Origin: an uncultured Lachnospiraceae bacterium
GTDB taxonomy: Bacteria; Bacillota; Clostridia; Lachnospirales; Lachnospiraceae
Reading direction: 5' to 3'
Assembly (NCBI GenBank): GCA_947003375.1
Contig: CAMQOJ010000043.1
Span: 1 to 14,554 of the forward strand
Length of the DNA stretch: 14,554 nucleotides
Made by a program: the position numbers and the translations under genes. Under the pieces are notes generated by a model. It did no database searches. It was not told the origin of the DNA and saw nothing but the letters and a program-made list of their open reading frames with translations. Positions 1 to 7,011 of this stretch are shown one piece after another. Position 1 is the first letter of the stretch. Every line of letters begins with the position of its first letter.

Positions 1-46
1 AGATCCTCATCTGTCTCGTGGGCTCGGAGATGTGTATAAGAGACAG
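1..46. other. Illumina Nextera adapter left at contig end (artefact)
   Basis: Bases 13-46 match the Nextera read-2 transposase adapter as I know it, and 28-46 are the 19-bp Tn5 mosaic end (AGATGTGTATAAGAGACAG). Bases 1-4 (AGAT) fit the end of the P7 primer, and 5-12 (CCTCATCT) have the length and place of an 8-nt i7 index. The layout P7 end, index, adapter, mosaic end, insert is complete, so this is library sequence rather than biology. Genomic sequence starts at 47. Any reading frame crossing 46/47 is artificial. Confidence 0.97.
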
Positions 47-832
47 GGACAGAAGATTGTTCAGAATCTGCACGATGCGCAGTTCGTCCCCCACCACCTG
101 CTCCGGCACCTGGGGCGATACGGTCAGGAAGAAATCCAGCCCCTTCTCGGTGATTCTGCTGATGTGTTGGGCCTTCACGTAATCCAGCATATTTCGAAAA
201 TGGAATTTCCGAAGCTCCAGGGTGAACTTCCCCGCCTCCAGCTTGGAAAAATCCAGGATATTGTCGATAATCTTGTTCATGTCGCCGCAGCAGCGCTCTA
301 TGAGCTGCAGGGCCTTCGCGGTGCGCCCCTCCTCCAGGGGCCCGCCCAGGAGCTCCCTGACATTGCCCAGGATGCCGTTCACAGGCGTGCGCAGCTCATG
401 GGTCACATTGGCCACGAATTCCGACTTGACCCTGGCCGCCTGTCTGGCCTCCTCCCGCACCTGTTCGATCTCCCTTCCCAGGTGCTCCTGCTCCAGGATA
501 TCGTTGGCCATGCAGACGAAGATGCCTCTGTCCGGATCCCGGAGGAACCTGGCCTCCACCGGAAAGCAGGTGCGGTTCCTGCGGTACATCACCAGATGGG
601 GCCTCTCCTCCCCCTCCGGGATGCCGGATACGCTCCCCGGGAATCTGAAGACGCCGGGGAACACCTCCCCCATCTGCCTGCCCCGGAGGCCGTCCTCCGC
701 GCCCTCCGGCGCGTATCCCAGCCTGCTCCTGGCAGCGGCATTGGCATAGGTGATCTCACCTGTCCCGTCAAACATCAGCACCATCTCCAGCGCGTCCTCC
801 ACGGGAAATGCGCCCGTCCAATCCTCTCCCAT
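47..832 (-). CDS. PAS-domain sensor histidine kinase, 3' truncated by contig end
   Basis: This is a cytoplasmic-looking sensor kinase that would autophosphorylate and pass phosphate to a response regulator. Only 262 codons are present before the adapter at 46. Residues 10-110 read as a PAS domain (MVLMFDGTGEITYANAAA, then FPVEARFLRDPDRGIFV). A charged helix (112-136) follows. The HisKA box VTHELRTPVNGIL has the phospho-acceptor His145. The start of the ATPase domain, VGDELRIVQILNNLLS (247-262), is then cut. No membrane segment is seen. ATG at 832 is chosen because GGAGGG lies 5 nt upstream. It lies 144 nt downstream of the HD-GYP response regulator on the same strand, so the two are a likely kinase-regulator pair (inference). 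The missing part should hold the rest of HATPase_c and perhaps a receiver domain. Confidence 0.9.
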
Positions 833-865
833 ATCGTCCCTCCGCCGGCATCCGCTTTCCCCATA

Positions 866-931
866 AATGAAAACAGCCCAACAATAGAATTCCCGCTTCG
901 CGAAAATTCTATTGTCATGAATGAAAACAGC
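866..931. repeat. 11-bp inverted repeat flanked by 12-nt direct repeats
   Basis: ACAATAGAATT (881-891) pairs perfectly with AATTCTATTGT (905-915). Inside the loop, CGC (894-896) can pair with GCG (900-902). The direct repeat AATGAAAACAGC occurs on both sides at 866-877 and 920-931. A further palindrome, TATTGCAATA, sits at 966-975, just after the stop of the regulator gene. There is no proper T-tract on either strand after the stem, so a classic intrinsic terminator is unlikely. It may be an mRNA hairpin between regulator and kinase, a protein-binding site or a small element remnant. Confidence 0.6.
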
Positions 932-976
932 AGCAGAAGCGTCATCCCCACTTTGCTGCCGTTCCTATTGCAATAA

Positions 977-2059
977 CTAGGACGCTCCCAGCATTTCCAT
1001 GATATTGTGGAAATCTTCCCTGGCAAGCCTGAAGCATTCCAATATATCCGGCGCGAACTGGCCGCATTCGCCGTTGGTAATCATCTCGAACGCCTTCTCC
1101 TCCGAGAAGGAACTCTTATACACTCTCGGGCTTACCAGTGCATCATAGACATCCGCTATGGCGACGATCTGCGCGCTGATGGGGATATCGTCTCCGGCCA
1201 GGTGATCCGGATACCCCCTCCCGTCCCACCGCTCATGATGGTGGCGGCAGATTTCATAACAGAAACGGTAGAATTCGCTGGTCCTGTCCTTATAGAATTT
1301 CTCCAGGATGTCGCAGCCGATGGTGGTATGCGTCTTCATGATGTCGAATTCTTCGTTGGTCAGACGGCCCGGCTTCAGCAGGATGGTGTCCGAGATGCCG
1401 ATCTTCCCGATGTCATGCATGACGGACGCTCTGGATATCCCGTCCACCGTCACGGGGGTCAGGCCGTACTTGGGAAAATGCTCCATCAGGTGGTTCGCCA
1501 TAATCCGGGTGTAGTACTTGATGCGCTTGGTATGGTCCCCGGTCTCCGCGTTCCGGGACTCCACCACGGTACTCAGGGCATCCACCATGAACTCGTTGGT
1601 CTCCCTGATTTCCTTCTCCTGGGCCCTAATGGCGATCTCCTGCTCCTTTAAGCGCCGCTCCATGTTGCGCTTGTTCTGGTACAGCTCTATGATATTCTTG
1701 CTGCGGCGCCTCACGATATGGGTCAAGAAGGGCTTATGTATCACGTCCGCCACGCCGAAGTCATAGGCCCTGCCCTCACTGTCCTCAATGCTCTCCCCTG
1801 TGATAAGTATTACAGGGATGGCTTCCAACAGTTTCTTCTCCTGCATATGCTCCAGCACCTTGAAGCCGTCCATGATGGGCATCACCACATCCAACAGGAT
1901 CAGTACGATATTTTGATTCTTATCAATCTGCTCCACTGCCTCCAGGCCGTTCCCCGCCTCCAGCAGTTCATACTCGTCCAGGCTGTCCTCGAACATCTGC
2001 ATGAGTATGATACGATTTATTTCCTCGTCATCGACAACCAGTATCTGCTGCTTATCCAT
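977..2059 (-). CDS. Response regulator with HD-GYP domain (c-di-GMP phosphodiesterase)
   Basis: This is a predicted phosphorylation-controlled enzyme that hydrolyses cyclic-di-GMP. It has 360 residues. The receiver domain (4-120) has acidic pair D10-D11, phospho-acceptor D57 (LLDVVMP), T87 and K109 (HKPF). A coiled-coil-like charged helix (125-157) follows. The HD-GYP domain (160-355) keeps H176, the HD dyad H215-D216 (MHDIGKIGI), H244, HHHE 273-276, the GYP loop G282-Y283-P284 and ADVYDAL, so it should be catalytically competent. The frame stays open upstream to a TTG at 2095, but the predicted transcription start lies near 2092, so ATG 2059 is preferred, with GGTGG/GGAG just before it. It is transcribed away from the PocR-GGDEF gene and towards the histidine kinase, its likely phospho-donor. 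Confidence 0.95.
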   Translation of the reverse strand: MDKQQILVVDDEEINRIILMQMFEDSLDEYELLEAGNGLEAVEQIDKNQNIVLILLDVVMPIMDGFKVLEHMQEKKLLEAIPVILITGESIEDSEGRAYDFGVADVIHKPFLTHIVRRRSKNIIELYQNKRNMERRLKEQEIAIRAQEKEIRETNEFMVDALSTVVESRNAETGDHTKRIKYYTRIMANHLMEHFPKYGLTPVTVDGISRASVMHDIGKIGISDTILLKPGRLTNEEFDIMKTHTTIGCDILEKFYKDRTSEFYRFCYEICRHHHERWDGRGYPDHLAGDDIPISAQIVAIADVYDALVSPRVYKSSFSEEKAFEMITNGECGQFAPDILECFRLAREDFHNIMEMLGAS

Positions 2060-2098
2060 CTCTCCACCATTATTTCTGAATGTATTCGTTACCAAATC

Positions 2099-2127
2099 AT
2101 GATACCACTTTCCAAAAAGAATGTCAA
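2099..2127 (-). promoter_or_regulatory. Sigma-A promoter for the HD-GYP regulator gene
   Basis: Read on the minus strand: TTGACA (2127-2122), a 17-nt spacer, then TATCAT (2104-2099), preceded by TGG. This is a full -35 consensus with a 5/6 -10. The expected start is near 2092, giving a leader of about 33 nt to ATG 2059. Confidence 0.8.
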
Positions 2128-2193
2128 TTCATTAAAGCTTTGCAGCACAAAAAGAAAATGCACAAAATTAAACCCTTCCAAGGCCATATTCTA

Positions 2194-2223
2194 TAGACAA
2201 ATGCCCTGTAGCTGTGGTAAATT
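2194..2223 (+). promoter_or_regulatory. Possible promoter for the PocR-GGDEF gene
   Basis: TAGACA (2194-2199), an 18-nt spacer and TAAATT (2218-2223). The predicted start near 2230 would leave a leader of under 20 nt, just enough for the AGAGG ribosome site (2236-2240). It is weaker than the divergent promoter. The two -10 boxes lie about 115 bp apart, so one regulator could act on both. Confidence 0.45.
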
Positions 2224-2246
2224 AGAATTACTAAAAGAGGTGAATT

Positions 2247-3887
2247 ATGGATACATATACATTTCAGGACATATTCGACATGGATTTCCTGCAGAAGCTG
2301 ATAGATTCCCTGTCCGTGGCGCTGCAGGTGGGCATCAGCATACGCGGCCCCAGGGGCGAGCGCTTCACCAAGGACAGCGACTACTGCCGCTTCTGCCGGG
2401 ACGTGGTGAAGAAGTCCCCTGTGGGCAGGGCCCGGTGCGATCTGTCCGACAGGGCCTTAAGCGCCCACAATGACGAAAAACCATATATCTGCCACTGCCA
2501 GTCCGCCGGGCTCACCGACGCCAGCGTCCCGATCATCGTGGAGGGCCGGCATCTGGCCAGCATTTTGGTAGGGCAGGTGCGACTGGCGGAGGACGTGCCG
2601 GAGGAGGAGGAATACCGCACCAATGCCCGCATCCTGCAGCTGGACGAGGAGGAATTCCTGGAGCATGTGCGGGCGATCCCCACCATCACCAGGGCCCAGT
2701 TCGAGCATATCTTAGACCTCCTGTCCCTCCTGGCGGGCCAGTTCTCCCAGCTGGGCTGCGGGAACCTGCGGCTCCAGGACGCGATCAACTCCCTGGAGAG
2801 CCAGCGGCTCCTGCACCAGCAGGAGAAGACCGTCCTGGAGACCCTGGCGGAGAAGGATTCCATGACAGGTCTCTACAACCGCCGGAAGTTCGAGGAGGTG
2901 GCGGACATGTACGCCGGCCAGAAGGGCCGCCAGATCTGCATGGTGTCCGCGGACGCCAATTTCCTGAAGCTGACCAACGATATCTTCGGCCATAAGGCCG
3001 GGGACCAGCTCCTGATCAACATCGCCAAGATCATGGACAGCCTGGCCAAGAGCGACTGGCTGGTGGCCCGCTGCGGCGGGGACGAGTTCCGGGTCATCCT
3101 GCCGGACACCACTCTGGAAACCGCCCTGGACTACTGCCGCCGGGTGGCCAGGGACTGCGGCAAGGACACCACCCTCTCTTTGCCCCTGTCGGTGGCTTTG
3201 GGCGCCGCGGACTGGGACAGCGAGAAAGAGACCCTCCAGGACTGCTTCTCCAGGGCGGACGTGAAGATGTACCAGAACAAGCAGGCCCTCAAGCATGAGC
3301 AGCACGTCCCCGAGTACATCATGGAGCGGCTCTACGACAGGCAGATTCTCAGCAGGATCGTGGTGGACCATGCCGCGGAGATGGCCCAGGCCTTTTCCCT
3401 CTGTCTGGGCCTTCCCCGGGAGCAGGCCCGGGAGGTGGGCCTGGCCGCCCGGTTCCAGGACATCGGCATGGCGAAGCTCCCGGAATCCTTCTACATCCGC
3501 GGGCAGTCCAGGACGGAGGAGGAGACCCTGCGGATCCGGACCCATGTCACCCAGGGCTACACCATGGCAAGACAGTTCGAGGAGCTGTACAGGGTGGCGG
3601 ACGTAATCCTCCACTCCCACGAGAACTGGGACGGCTCCGGCTATCCAAACCAGCTGGCCGCGGAGCAGATCCCCCTGGAGGCCCGGATCATCCACATCGT
3701 GGGCGATTACACCTACTGGACCATGCCCACCATTTCAGGGGGGAATTATCCCAGAGACGCGGTCCGGCGGAAAATGGCAGAGCTGGCCGGCCGCATCTAC
3801 GATCCGGGGCTGACAGAGGATTTCTTCCGCTTCCTGGAGAGCTATCGCCCCTCCGAACCGGAGCCGGACGCGGGGGAGCAGGACTGA
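2247..3887 (+). CDS. PocR-GGDEF diguanylate cyclase with degenerate HD-GYP domain
   Basis: A 546-residue, three-part signalling protein with no membrane segment. Residues 5-165 match the PocR ligand-binding family, with cysteines C47, C50, C64, C82 and C84 that could bind metal or sense redox (inference). A linker helix (170-203) leads into a GGDEF domain (204-348): DSMTGLYNRRKF, the ADANFLKLTNDIFGHKAGD nucleotide and metal site, and an intact GGDEF at 277-281. It should make c-di-GMP. No RxxD inhibitory site is seen before the motif. Residues 365-532 resemble HD-GYP, with NWDGSGYP kept at 460-467. However, the metal dyad reads Q404-D405 instead of HD, HDIGK has become QDIGM, and ADVYDAL has become VGDYTYW. 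This tail is probably a non-catalytic regulatory or partner-binding domain. ATG 2247 has AGAGGTG 6-10 nt upstream. Confidence 0.93.
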   Translation: MDTYTFQDIFDMDFLQKLIDSLSVALQVGISIRGPRGERFTKDSDYCRFCRDVVKKSPVGRARCDLSDRALSAHNDEKPYICHCQSAGLTDASVPIIVEGRHLASILVGQVRLAEDVPEEEEYRTNARILQLDEEEFLEHVRAIPTITRAQFEHILDLLSLLAGQFSQLGCGNLRLQDAINSLESQRLLHQQEKTVLETLAEKDSMTGLYNRRKFEEVADMYAGQKGRQICMVSADANFLKLTNDIFGHKAGDQLLINIAKIMDSLAKSDWLVARCGGDEFRVILPDTTLETALDYCRRVARDCGKDTTLSLPLSVALGAADWDSEKETLQDCFSRADVKMYQNKQALKHEQHVPEYIMERLYDRQILSRIVVDHAAEMAQAFSLCLGLPREQAREVGLAARFQDIGMAKLPESFYIRGQSRTEEETLRIRTHVTQGYTMARQFEELYRVADVILHSHENWDGSGYPNQLAAEQIPLEARIIHIVGDYTYWTMPTISGGNYPRDAVRRKMAELAGRIYDPGLTEDFFRFLESYRPSEPEPDAGEQD

Positions 3888-3967
3888 CCCCCGGAGCAGG
3901 CCCCGGAAGCGGGCCGCAGAGCGGAGCCATAAAATGGAACTATAAAATTGAACCCGGAATCGCTAAA

Positions 3968-4000
3968 GGCCCGCAGGCGGATGCATCCGCTCTGCGGGCC
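3968..4000. terminator. Hairpin terminator between convergent genes
   Basis: GGCCCGCA (3968-3975) pairs with TGCGGGCC (3993-4000). After a small internal bulge, GCGGA (3977-3981) pairs with TCCGC (3986-3990) around a TGCA loop. On the plus strand it is followed by TGGTTTT, on the minus strand by TTTAGCG. It can end transcription of both the GGDEF gene and the ABC permease gene, though both T-tracts are short. Confidence 0.7.
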
Positions 4001-4013
4001 TGGTTTTGGCATG

Positions 4014-5267
4014 TCAGTCGCTTTTGCGCATATCTTTCAGCGCTGTGCCGATTTTAATCGGATTGCCGTACCGCAGTGTACCCATGCGGTAGAGCTTTGC
4101 CCCCAACACGCCGGTGCCTATGATGGACAACACCAGTATCAGGAAGGACACCACGATCTCCCATGCCGCCACGCTGCCCATGGCCACCCGGGCGAACATG
4201 GTGCTGTAGGAGCTGATCGGCAGGAAGGACAGCACCTTGATCACTGTCCCGTCCACATTCATCAGCTGGAACAGGGAGAAGAAGTACACGCCCATCACCA
4301 CCACCATCAGGCCGGAGACGCTCTTGCTGATGTCCTCGGTCTTGCTCACCAGAGCGCCCATGGCCCCGTAGAGGAAGGCGTAGAACAGATAGCCCCCCAG
4401 GCCGAAGAAGGCGAAGGCCAGCAGCACGTCCCCGGGGATGTGCAGGAACATATCCAGCATGCCGCCCCACTGGTCCCTGTTGAGCTGGTAGGACAGAAGC
4501 ACCGCCCCCAGGATCACGCCCATCTGGAACACGCCGCCGATGGCCCCGGCAATCACCTTGCCGAAGAGCAGGCTGTTGGGGGAGGTGCTGGTGACAAGCA
4601 CCTCGATGGCCCGGTTGCTCTTCTCGTTGGTGACGGACACCGCGATCATCTGGCCGTAGTACACGATCAGCATGAACACGATGATGACAAGCACGTAGCA
4701 GTACCAATAGTTGCTGCCGGAGTCCTTGTTCAGAATCTGTTCCGTGACCGTGATCGGCACGTCGTACATGGCCGTAATCTCCTCCAGATCCCAGCCCTTC
4801 TCCCGGCTGTAGCTCATCCGGTAGAAGAGCTTCATGGCCTGGTCGAAGACAGCGGTGTTGCTGTCCGTCATGGCCTTGTTGTAGACATAGTATTCATACT
4901 GGGTGGCCCCGGTTATCACGAATCCGGCCTCAGCCTCCTGGGCCTCCACCGCGGCCCTCAGGGCATCCGTGTCCTCAGCCTCCTGCCAGAGCACTCCCGG
5001 GAACATTCCCCCAAGCGCCTCCTCCTGCAGGACGCCCGCCTGGTCCACGTACAGGTATAGGGATTCCTCCCCGCTGTCGCTCTCTGTCTCCTCGCCGCTG
5101 CCGCCGCCAGTCACCTGCACGCCGGTAAAGCCGGACATGTCCACGAACCGGGGCAGGAACAGGGCCGCCACCCCCAGGAGGGCCAGGACTACGGTGAGCC
5201 CCATGAACACCTTGTTGGTAAAATATTCCTTCAGTTCATATTTCAGTACGATTGCGAATCTTTTCAT
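4014..5267 (-). CDS. ABC-2 type transporter permease, NatB-like
   Basis: The membrane subunit of an efflux ABC transporter, 417 residues. A first transmembrane helix (22-40) is followed by a large outer domain (41-187), then about five or six helices between 188 and 392. The cytosolic loop NEKSNRAIEVLVTSTSPNSL (214-233), followed by LFGKVIAG, is the typical coupling region of the NatB/YhaP family. Residues 52-70 of the outer domain are unusually rich in Gly, Ser, Glu and Asp, like a flexible linker. ATG 5267 has GGTGAGG about 5 nt upstream and overlaps the ATPase stop by 4 nt (ATGA), which shows translational coupling. Family members export Na+, drugs or peptides. The substrate here cannot be told. 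Confidence 0.92.
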   Translation of the reverse strand: MKRFAIVLKYELKEYFTNKVFMGLTVVLALLGVAALFLPRFVDMSGFTGVQVTGGGSGEETESDSGEESLYLYVDQAGVLQEEALGGMFPGVLWQEAEDTDALRAAVEAQEAEAGFVITGATQYEYYVYNKAMTDSNTAVFDQAMKLFYRMSYSREKGWDLEEITAMYDVPITVTEQILNKDSGSNYWYCYVLVIIVFMLIVYYGQMIAVSVTNEKSNRAIEVLVTSTSPNSLLFGKVIAGAIGGVFQMGVILGAVLLSYQLNRDQWGGMLDMFLHIPGDVLLAFAFFGLGGYLFYAFLYGAMGALVSKTEDISKSVSGLMVVVMGVYFFSLFQLMNVDGTVIKVLSFLPISSYSTMFARVAMGSVAAWEIVVSFLILVLSIIGTGVLGAKLYRMGTLRYGNPIKIGTALKDMRKSD

Positions 5268-6181
5268 TCGTCCTCACCTACCTTTACTACAAATATGTCG
5301 TTCAGCGACGGCTCGTAGATGCCGAACCGCTCCACCTCCATGTCGGAAGCCGCCAGCGCAGCCATGACGCCCCGCCTGTCCGCGCCCTCCTTCAGCTCCA
5401 GGATCAGGAATTCCTTCTTCCTGCCGGAGAGGCTCACCAGATTCGGCCATTCCCGCTCCACCTTCCCGGCCAGCTCCTCCACGGACAGGTTCTCCGCGGC
5501 CAGCATCAGGCGGTTCTTTCCGTACTCCCGCTTGATGTCCCGCAGCCTTCCGGCCAGCACCACCTCTCCCTGGTTGATGATGGCGATCTCGTCGCAGAAT
5601 TCCTCCACATAGCTCATCTGGTGGCTGGAGAATATCACGATCCTGTTCTCCGCGATGAGCTCGTTGACCACGTCCTTCAGAATCTGGGAGTTCACCGGGT
5701 CCAGGCCGCTGAAGGGCTCATCCAGGATCACGATCTCCGGGTTGCTCACCAGCGTGGCTGCCAGCTGCACCTTCTGCTGGTTGCCCTTGGACAGGGTCTC
5801 CAGCTTCCTGGTCTCATATTCGGAGACCTCCAGCCTGGCGAGCCATTTTTTCGCGCTCTCTCTGGCCTCTCTGGGGTTCATGCCCCGGAGGCATGCCAGG
5901 TATATCATCTGGTCGATGACTGTCCTCTTCGGGTACAGCCCCCGCTCCTCCGGCAGGTAGCCTATCCTGTGCTTCGAGGGCAGGAACTTCTTACCGTCCA
6001 GCAGGATTTCCCCGCTGTTCGCATGGAACACGTCCATGAGGATGCGGATCGTGGTGGTCTTGCCCGCGCCGTTCCTACCCAGCAATCCCAACGCCTTACC
6101 GCTCTCCACATGGAAGTCTACGCCATGGAGCACTTCCCTGTCCCCAAAGCTCTTGCGTATGCCTTTCACTTCTAATCTCAT
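5264..6181 (-). CDS. ABC transporter ATP-binding protein, NatA-like
   Basis: The ATPase partner of the adjacent permease, 305 residues. Visible motifs are Walker A GRNGAGKTT (35-43), the GYLPEERGLYPK segment (74-85) that is typical of NatA/YhaQ ATPases, signature LSKGNQQK (130-137), Walker B VILDEP (151-156) and switch His187. A C-terminal extension of about 80 residues ends in EPSLNDIFVVKVGEDE, as in NatA-type proteins. ATG 6181 is chosen (GGTG 5 nt upstream). The adjacent ATG 6184 is equally possible, and a GTG at 6217 would add 12 residues but runs through a GC hairpin. It is co-transcribed with the PadR gene upstream, with 245 nt between them. Confidence 0.93.
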   Translation of the reverse strand: MRLEVKGIRKSFGDREVLHGVDFHVESGKALGLLGRNGAGKTTTIRILMDVFHANSGEILLDGKKFLPSKHRIGYLPEERGLYPKRTVIDQMIYLACLRGMNPREARESAKKWLARLEVSEYETRKLETLSKGNQQKVQLAATLVSNPEIVILDEPFSGLDPVNSQILKDVVNELIAENRIVIFSSHQMSYVEEFCDEIAIINQGEVVLAGRLRDIKREYGKNRLMLAAENLSVEELAGKVEREWPNLVSLSGRKKEFLILELKEGADRRGVMAALAASDMEVERFGIYEPSLNDIFVVKVGEDE

Positions 6182-6426
6182 CATGACACCAATCTGCGCG
6201 CTGCGGCGCGCGCTCACACATAACCGGCCGGATGCGCTTTTTTATCCGGCCGTCCCTCCTGTCCGGCGCAGTGCGGCTTCTATGCGCATCACGCCATTCA
6301 GGCACAGCCCTCCTTCCAGACACGGTATGCCTCCCGGCAGACCGCGCCATTTAGGCACAGCCCGCTCGCCAGGCCCACTGTGCTCTCCGGGCCCATGCCG
6401 CGCGGCGTTTTGCCGCAGCAGCCTCC
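6182..6426 (-). promoter_or_regulatory. Structured leader between padR and ABC ATPase gene
   Basis: A 245-nt non-coding stretch inside the operon. It holds a 9-bp hairpin, CGGCCGGAT (6225-6233) with ATCCGGCCG (6244-6252) and a 10-nt loop. A second GC-only hairpin, GCGCGC (6196-6201) with GCGCGC (6206-6211), lies just before the ATPase start. A near-exact 19-nt direct repeat occurs at 6292-6310 and 6345-6363. I see no clear promoter here. The hairpins may tune ATPase translation or protect RNA ends (inference). Confidence 0.4.
6292..6363. repeat. 19-nt direct repeat, two copies 53 nt apart
   Basis: CGCCATTCAGGCACAGCCC at 6292-6310 and CGCCATTTAGGCACAGCCC at 6345-6363 differ at one base. A weaker third version (CCTTCCAGACACGG, 6312-6325) lies between them. 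They sit in the gap after padR, outside any supported gene. Confidence 0.6.
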
Positions 6427-6762
6427 TCAATCCACCGTTTGTGCCCCCCCTGACAGGATTTTCAGCCCGTCAGACAGTTGCTGGCCCAGGCGTTTTGTCT
6501 CCTCCCCCAGCAGCTCCATGCCCACGGGCGTCAGGAGATAGGATTTCTTCCCGTCCTCCTGCAGCACCTGGATGATGCCGTCGGAGGCAAGCCGCCCCAC
6601 CATGGTATAGAGGGTGCCTGTGCCCAGCAGCAGCCTGTCCTGGGTCAGCCGCCCCACGAACTGCATGATGGCATAGCCGTGCCGGGGCGTGGTCACTGCC
6701 AGCAGGGTATAGTAGGTAGTCTCAGTCATGGGTATGTACTTTTTCCGTAAAGCCTCATCCAA
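6427..6762 (-). CDS. PadR-family transcriptional repressor
   Basis: A small winged-helix DNA-binding protein of 111 residues. It shows the PadR core: TTYYTLLAVTTPRHGYAIMQ (15-34), the recognition region LGTGTLYTMVGRLASDGII (46-64), the wing DGKKSYLLTPVG (70-81), and a dimerisation helix (82-105). The start is TTG at 6762, chosen because AGGAGGG (6775-6769) lies exactly 6 nt upstream. The next in-frame ATG (6729) has no ribosome site. PadR repressors commonly control linked efflux pumps and respond to the exported compound. Here the gene leads a NatA/NatB-like transporter, and a large palindrome overlaps its own promoter, so autorepression is likely. Confidence 0.92.
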   Translation of the reverse strand: MDEALRKKYIPMTETTYYTLLAVTTPRHGYAIMQFVGRLTQDRLLLGTGTLYTMVGRLASDGIIQVLQEDGKKSYLLTPVGMELLGEETKRLGQQLSDGLKILSGGAQTVD

Positions 6763-6768
6763 CGATAT

Positions 6769-6775
6769 CCCTCCT
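6769..6775 (-). promoter_or_regulatory. Ribosome binding site fixing the TTG start of padR
   Basis: AGGAGGG on the minus strand, 6 nt before TTG 6762. It is the reason for preferring a TTG start over the ATG 33 nt downstream. Confidence 0.8.
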
Positions 6776-6793
6776 GACGTAAGATTTCGAAAG

Positions 6794-6842
6794 TATGTCT
6801 ACCATCAACATGTCGAGACTCGACATATCGATGATAGATATA
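6794..6842. promoter_or_regulatory. PadR operator: 49-bp imperfect palindrome
   Basis: The core ATGTCGAG (6810-6817), A6818, CTCGACAT (6819-6826) is a perfect inverted repeat with ATGT/ACAT ends, as in known PadR sites (though spaced 9 rather than 8). The symmetry continues outwards: 20 of 24 base pairs match between 6794-6817 and 6819-6842. It abuts the -10 box and covers the predicted start near 6835, so a bound dimer or two would block initiation. Confidence 0.75.
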
Positions 6843-6870
6843 AAATAGCACATCTGCGGTGCGCTGTCAA
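6842..6870 (-). promoter_or_regulatory. Sigma-A promoter of the padR-ABC operon
   Basis: Minus strand: TTGACA (6870-6865), 17-nt spacer, TATTTT (6847-6842). A 13-nt palindrome CATGAATTTCATG (6872-6884) sits immediately upstream of the -35 box and could be another protein site. The leader to TTG 6762 would be about 73 nt. Confidence 0.8.
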
Positions 6871-6972
6871 CCATGAATTTCATGCCGCCGCAATGCCGCC
6901 CCGATCCTGTTGTAATCCTGTTGCAATCCCGCCCCAATCCCATATCCGCCATGCCGGAAATTTTCTGTGCCG

Positions 6973-7011
6973 AAAAAGGCCCGCCAGGCAATTTCACTTA
7001 CCTGACAGGCC
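6973..7011 (-). terminator. Intrinsic terminator of the exporter gene string
   Basis: On the minus strand, GGCCTGTCAGG (7011-7001) pairs with CCTGGCGGGCC (6988-6978) over 11 pairs including two G-U, with a 12-nt loop and then TTTTT (6977-6973). It lies about 305 nt after the stop of the last ABC gene, so the mRNA has a long tail or carries another small gene. Confidence 0.85.

Noticed and set aside
881..915. Intrinsic terminator for the HD-GYP regulator gene
   Set aside because: The stem is AT-rich and no T-tract follows on either strand, so it is listed as a repeat instead.
32..976. 314-codon plus-strand reading frame
   Set aside because: It begins inside the Nextera adapter and lies opposite the histidine kinase, whose motifs on the minus strand are clear.
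3899..3915. Second hairpin after the GGDEF gene (GGCCC with GGGCC)
   Set aside because: Only 5 bp with no T-tract; the hairpin at 3968-4000 is the better terminator.
3948..5060. 370-codon plus-strand frame rich in His and Gln
   Set aside because: Antisense shadow of the NatB-like permease; its composition is typical of reverse-read GC-rich genes and it has no family motif.
6242..6430. 62-codon minus-strand frame starting (TTG) on the padR stop
   Set aside because: No ribosome site and Gly/Arg/Pro-rich content driven by the direct repeats; treated as spacer.
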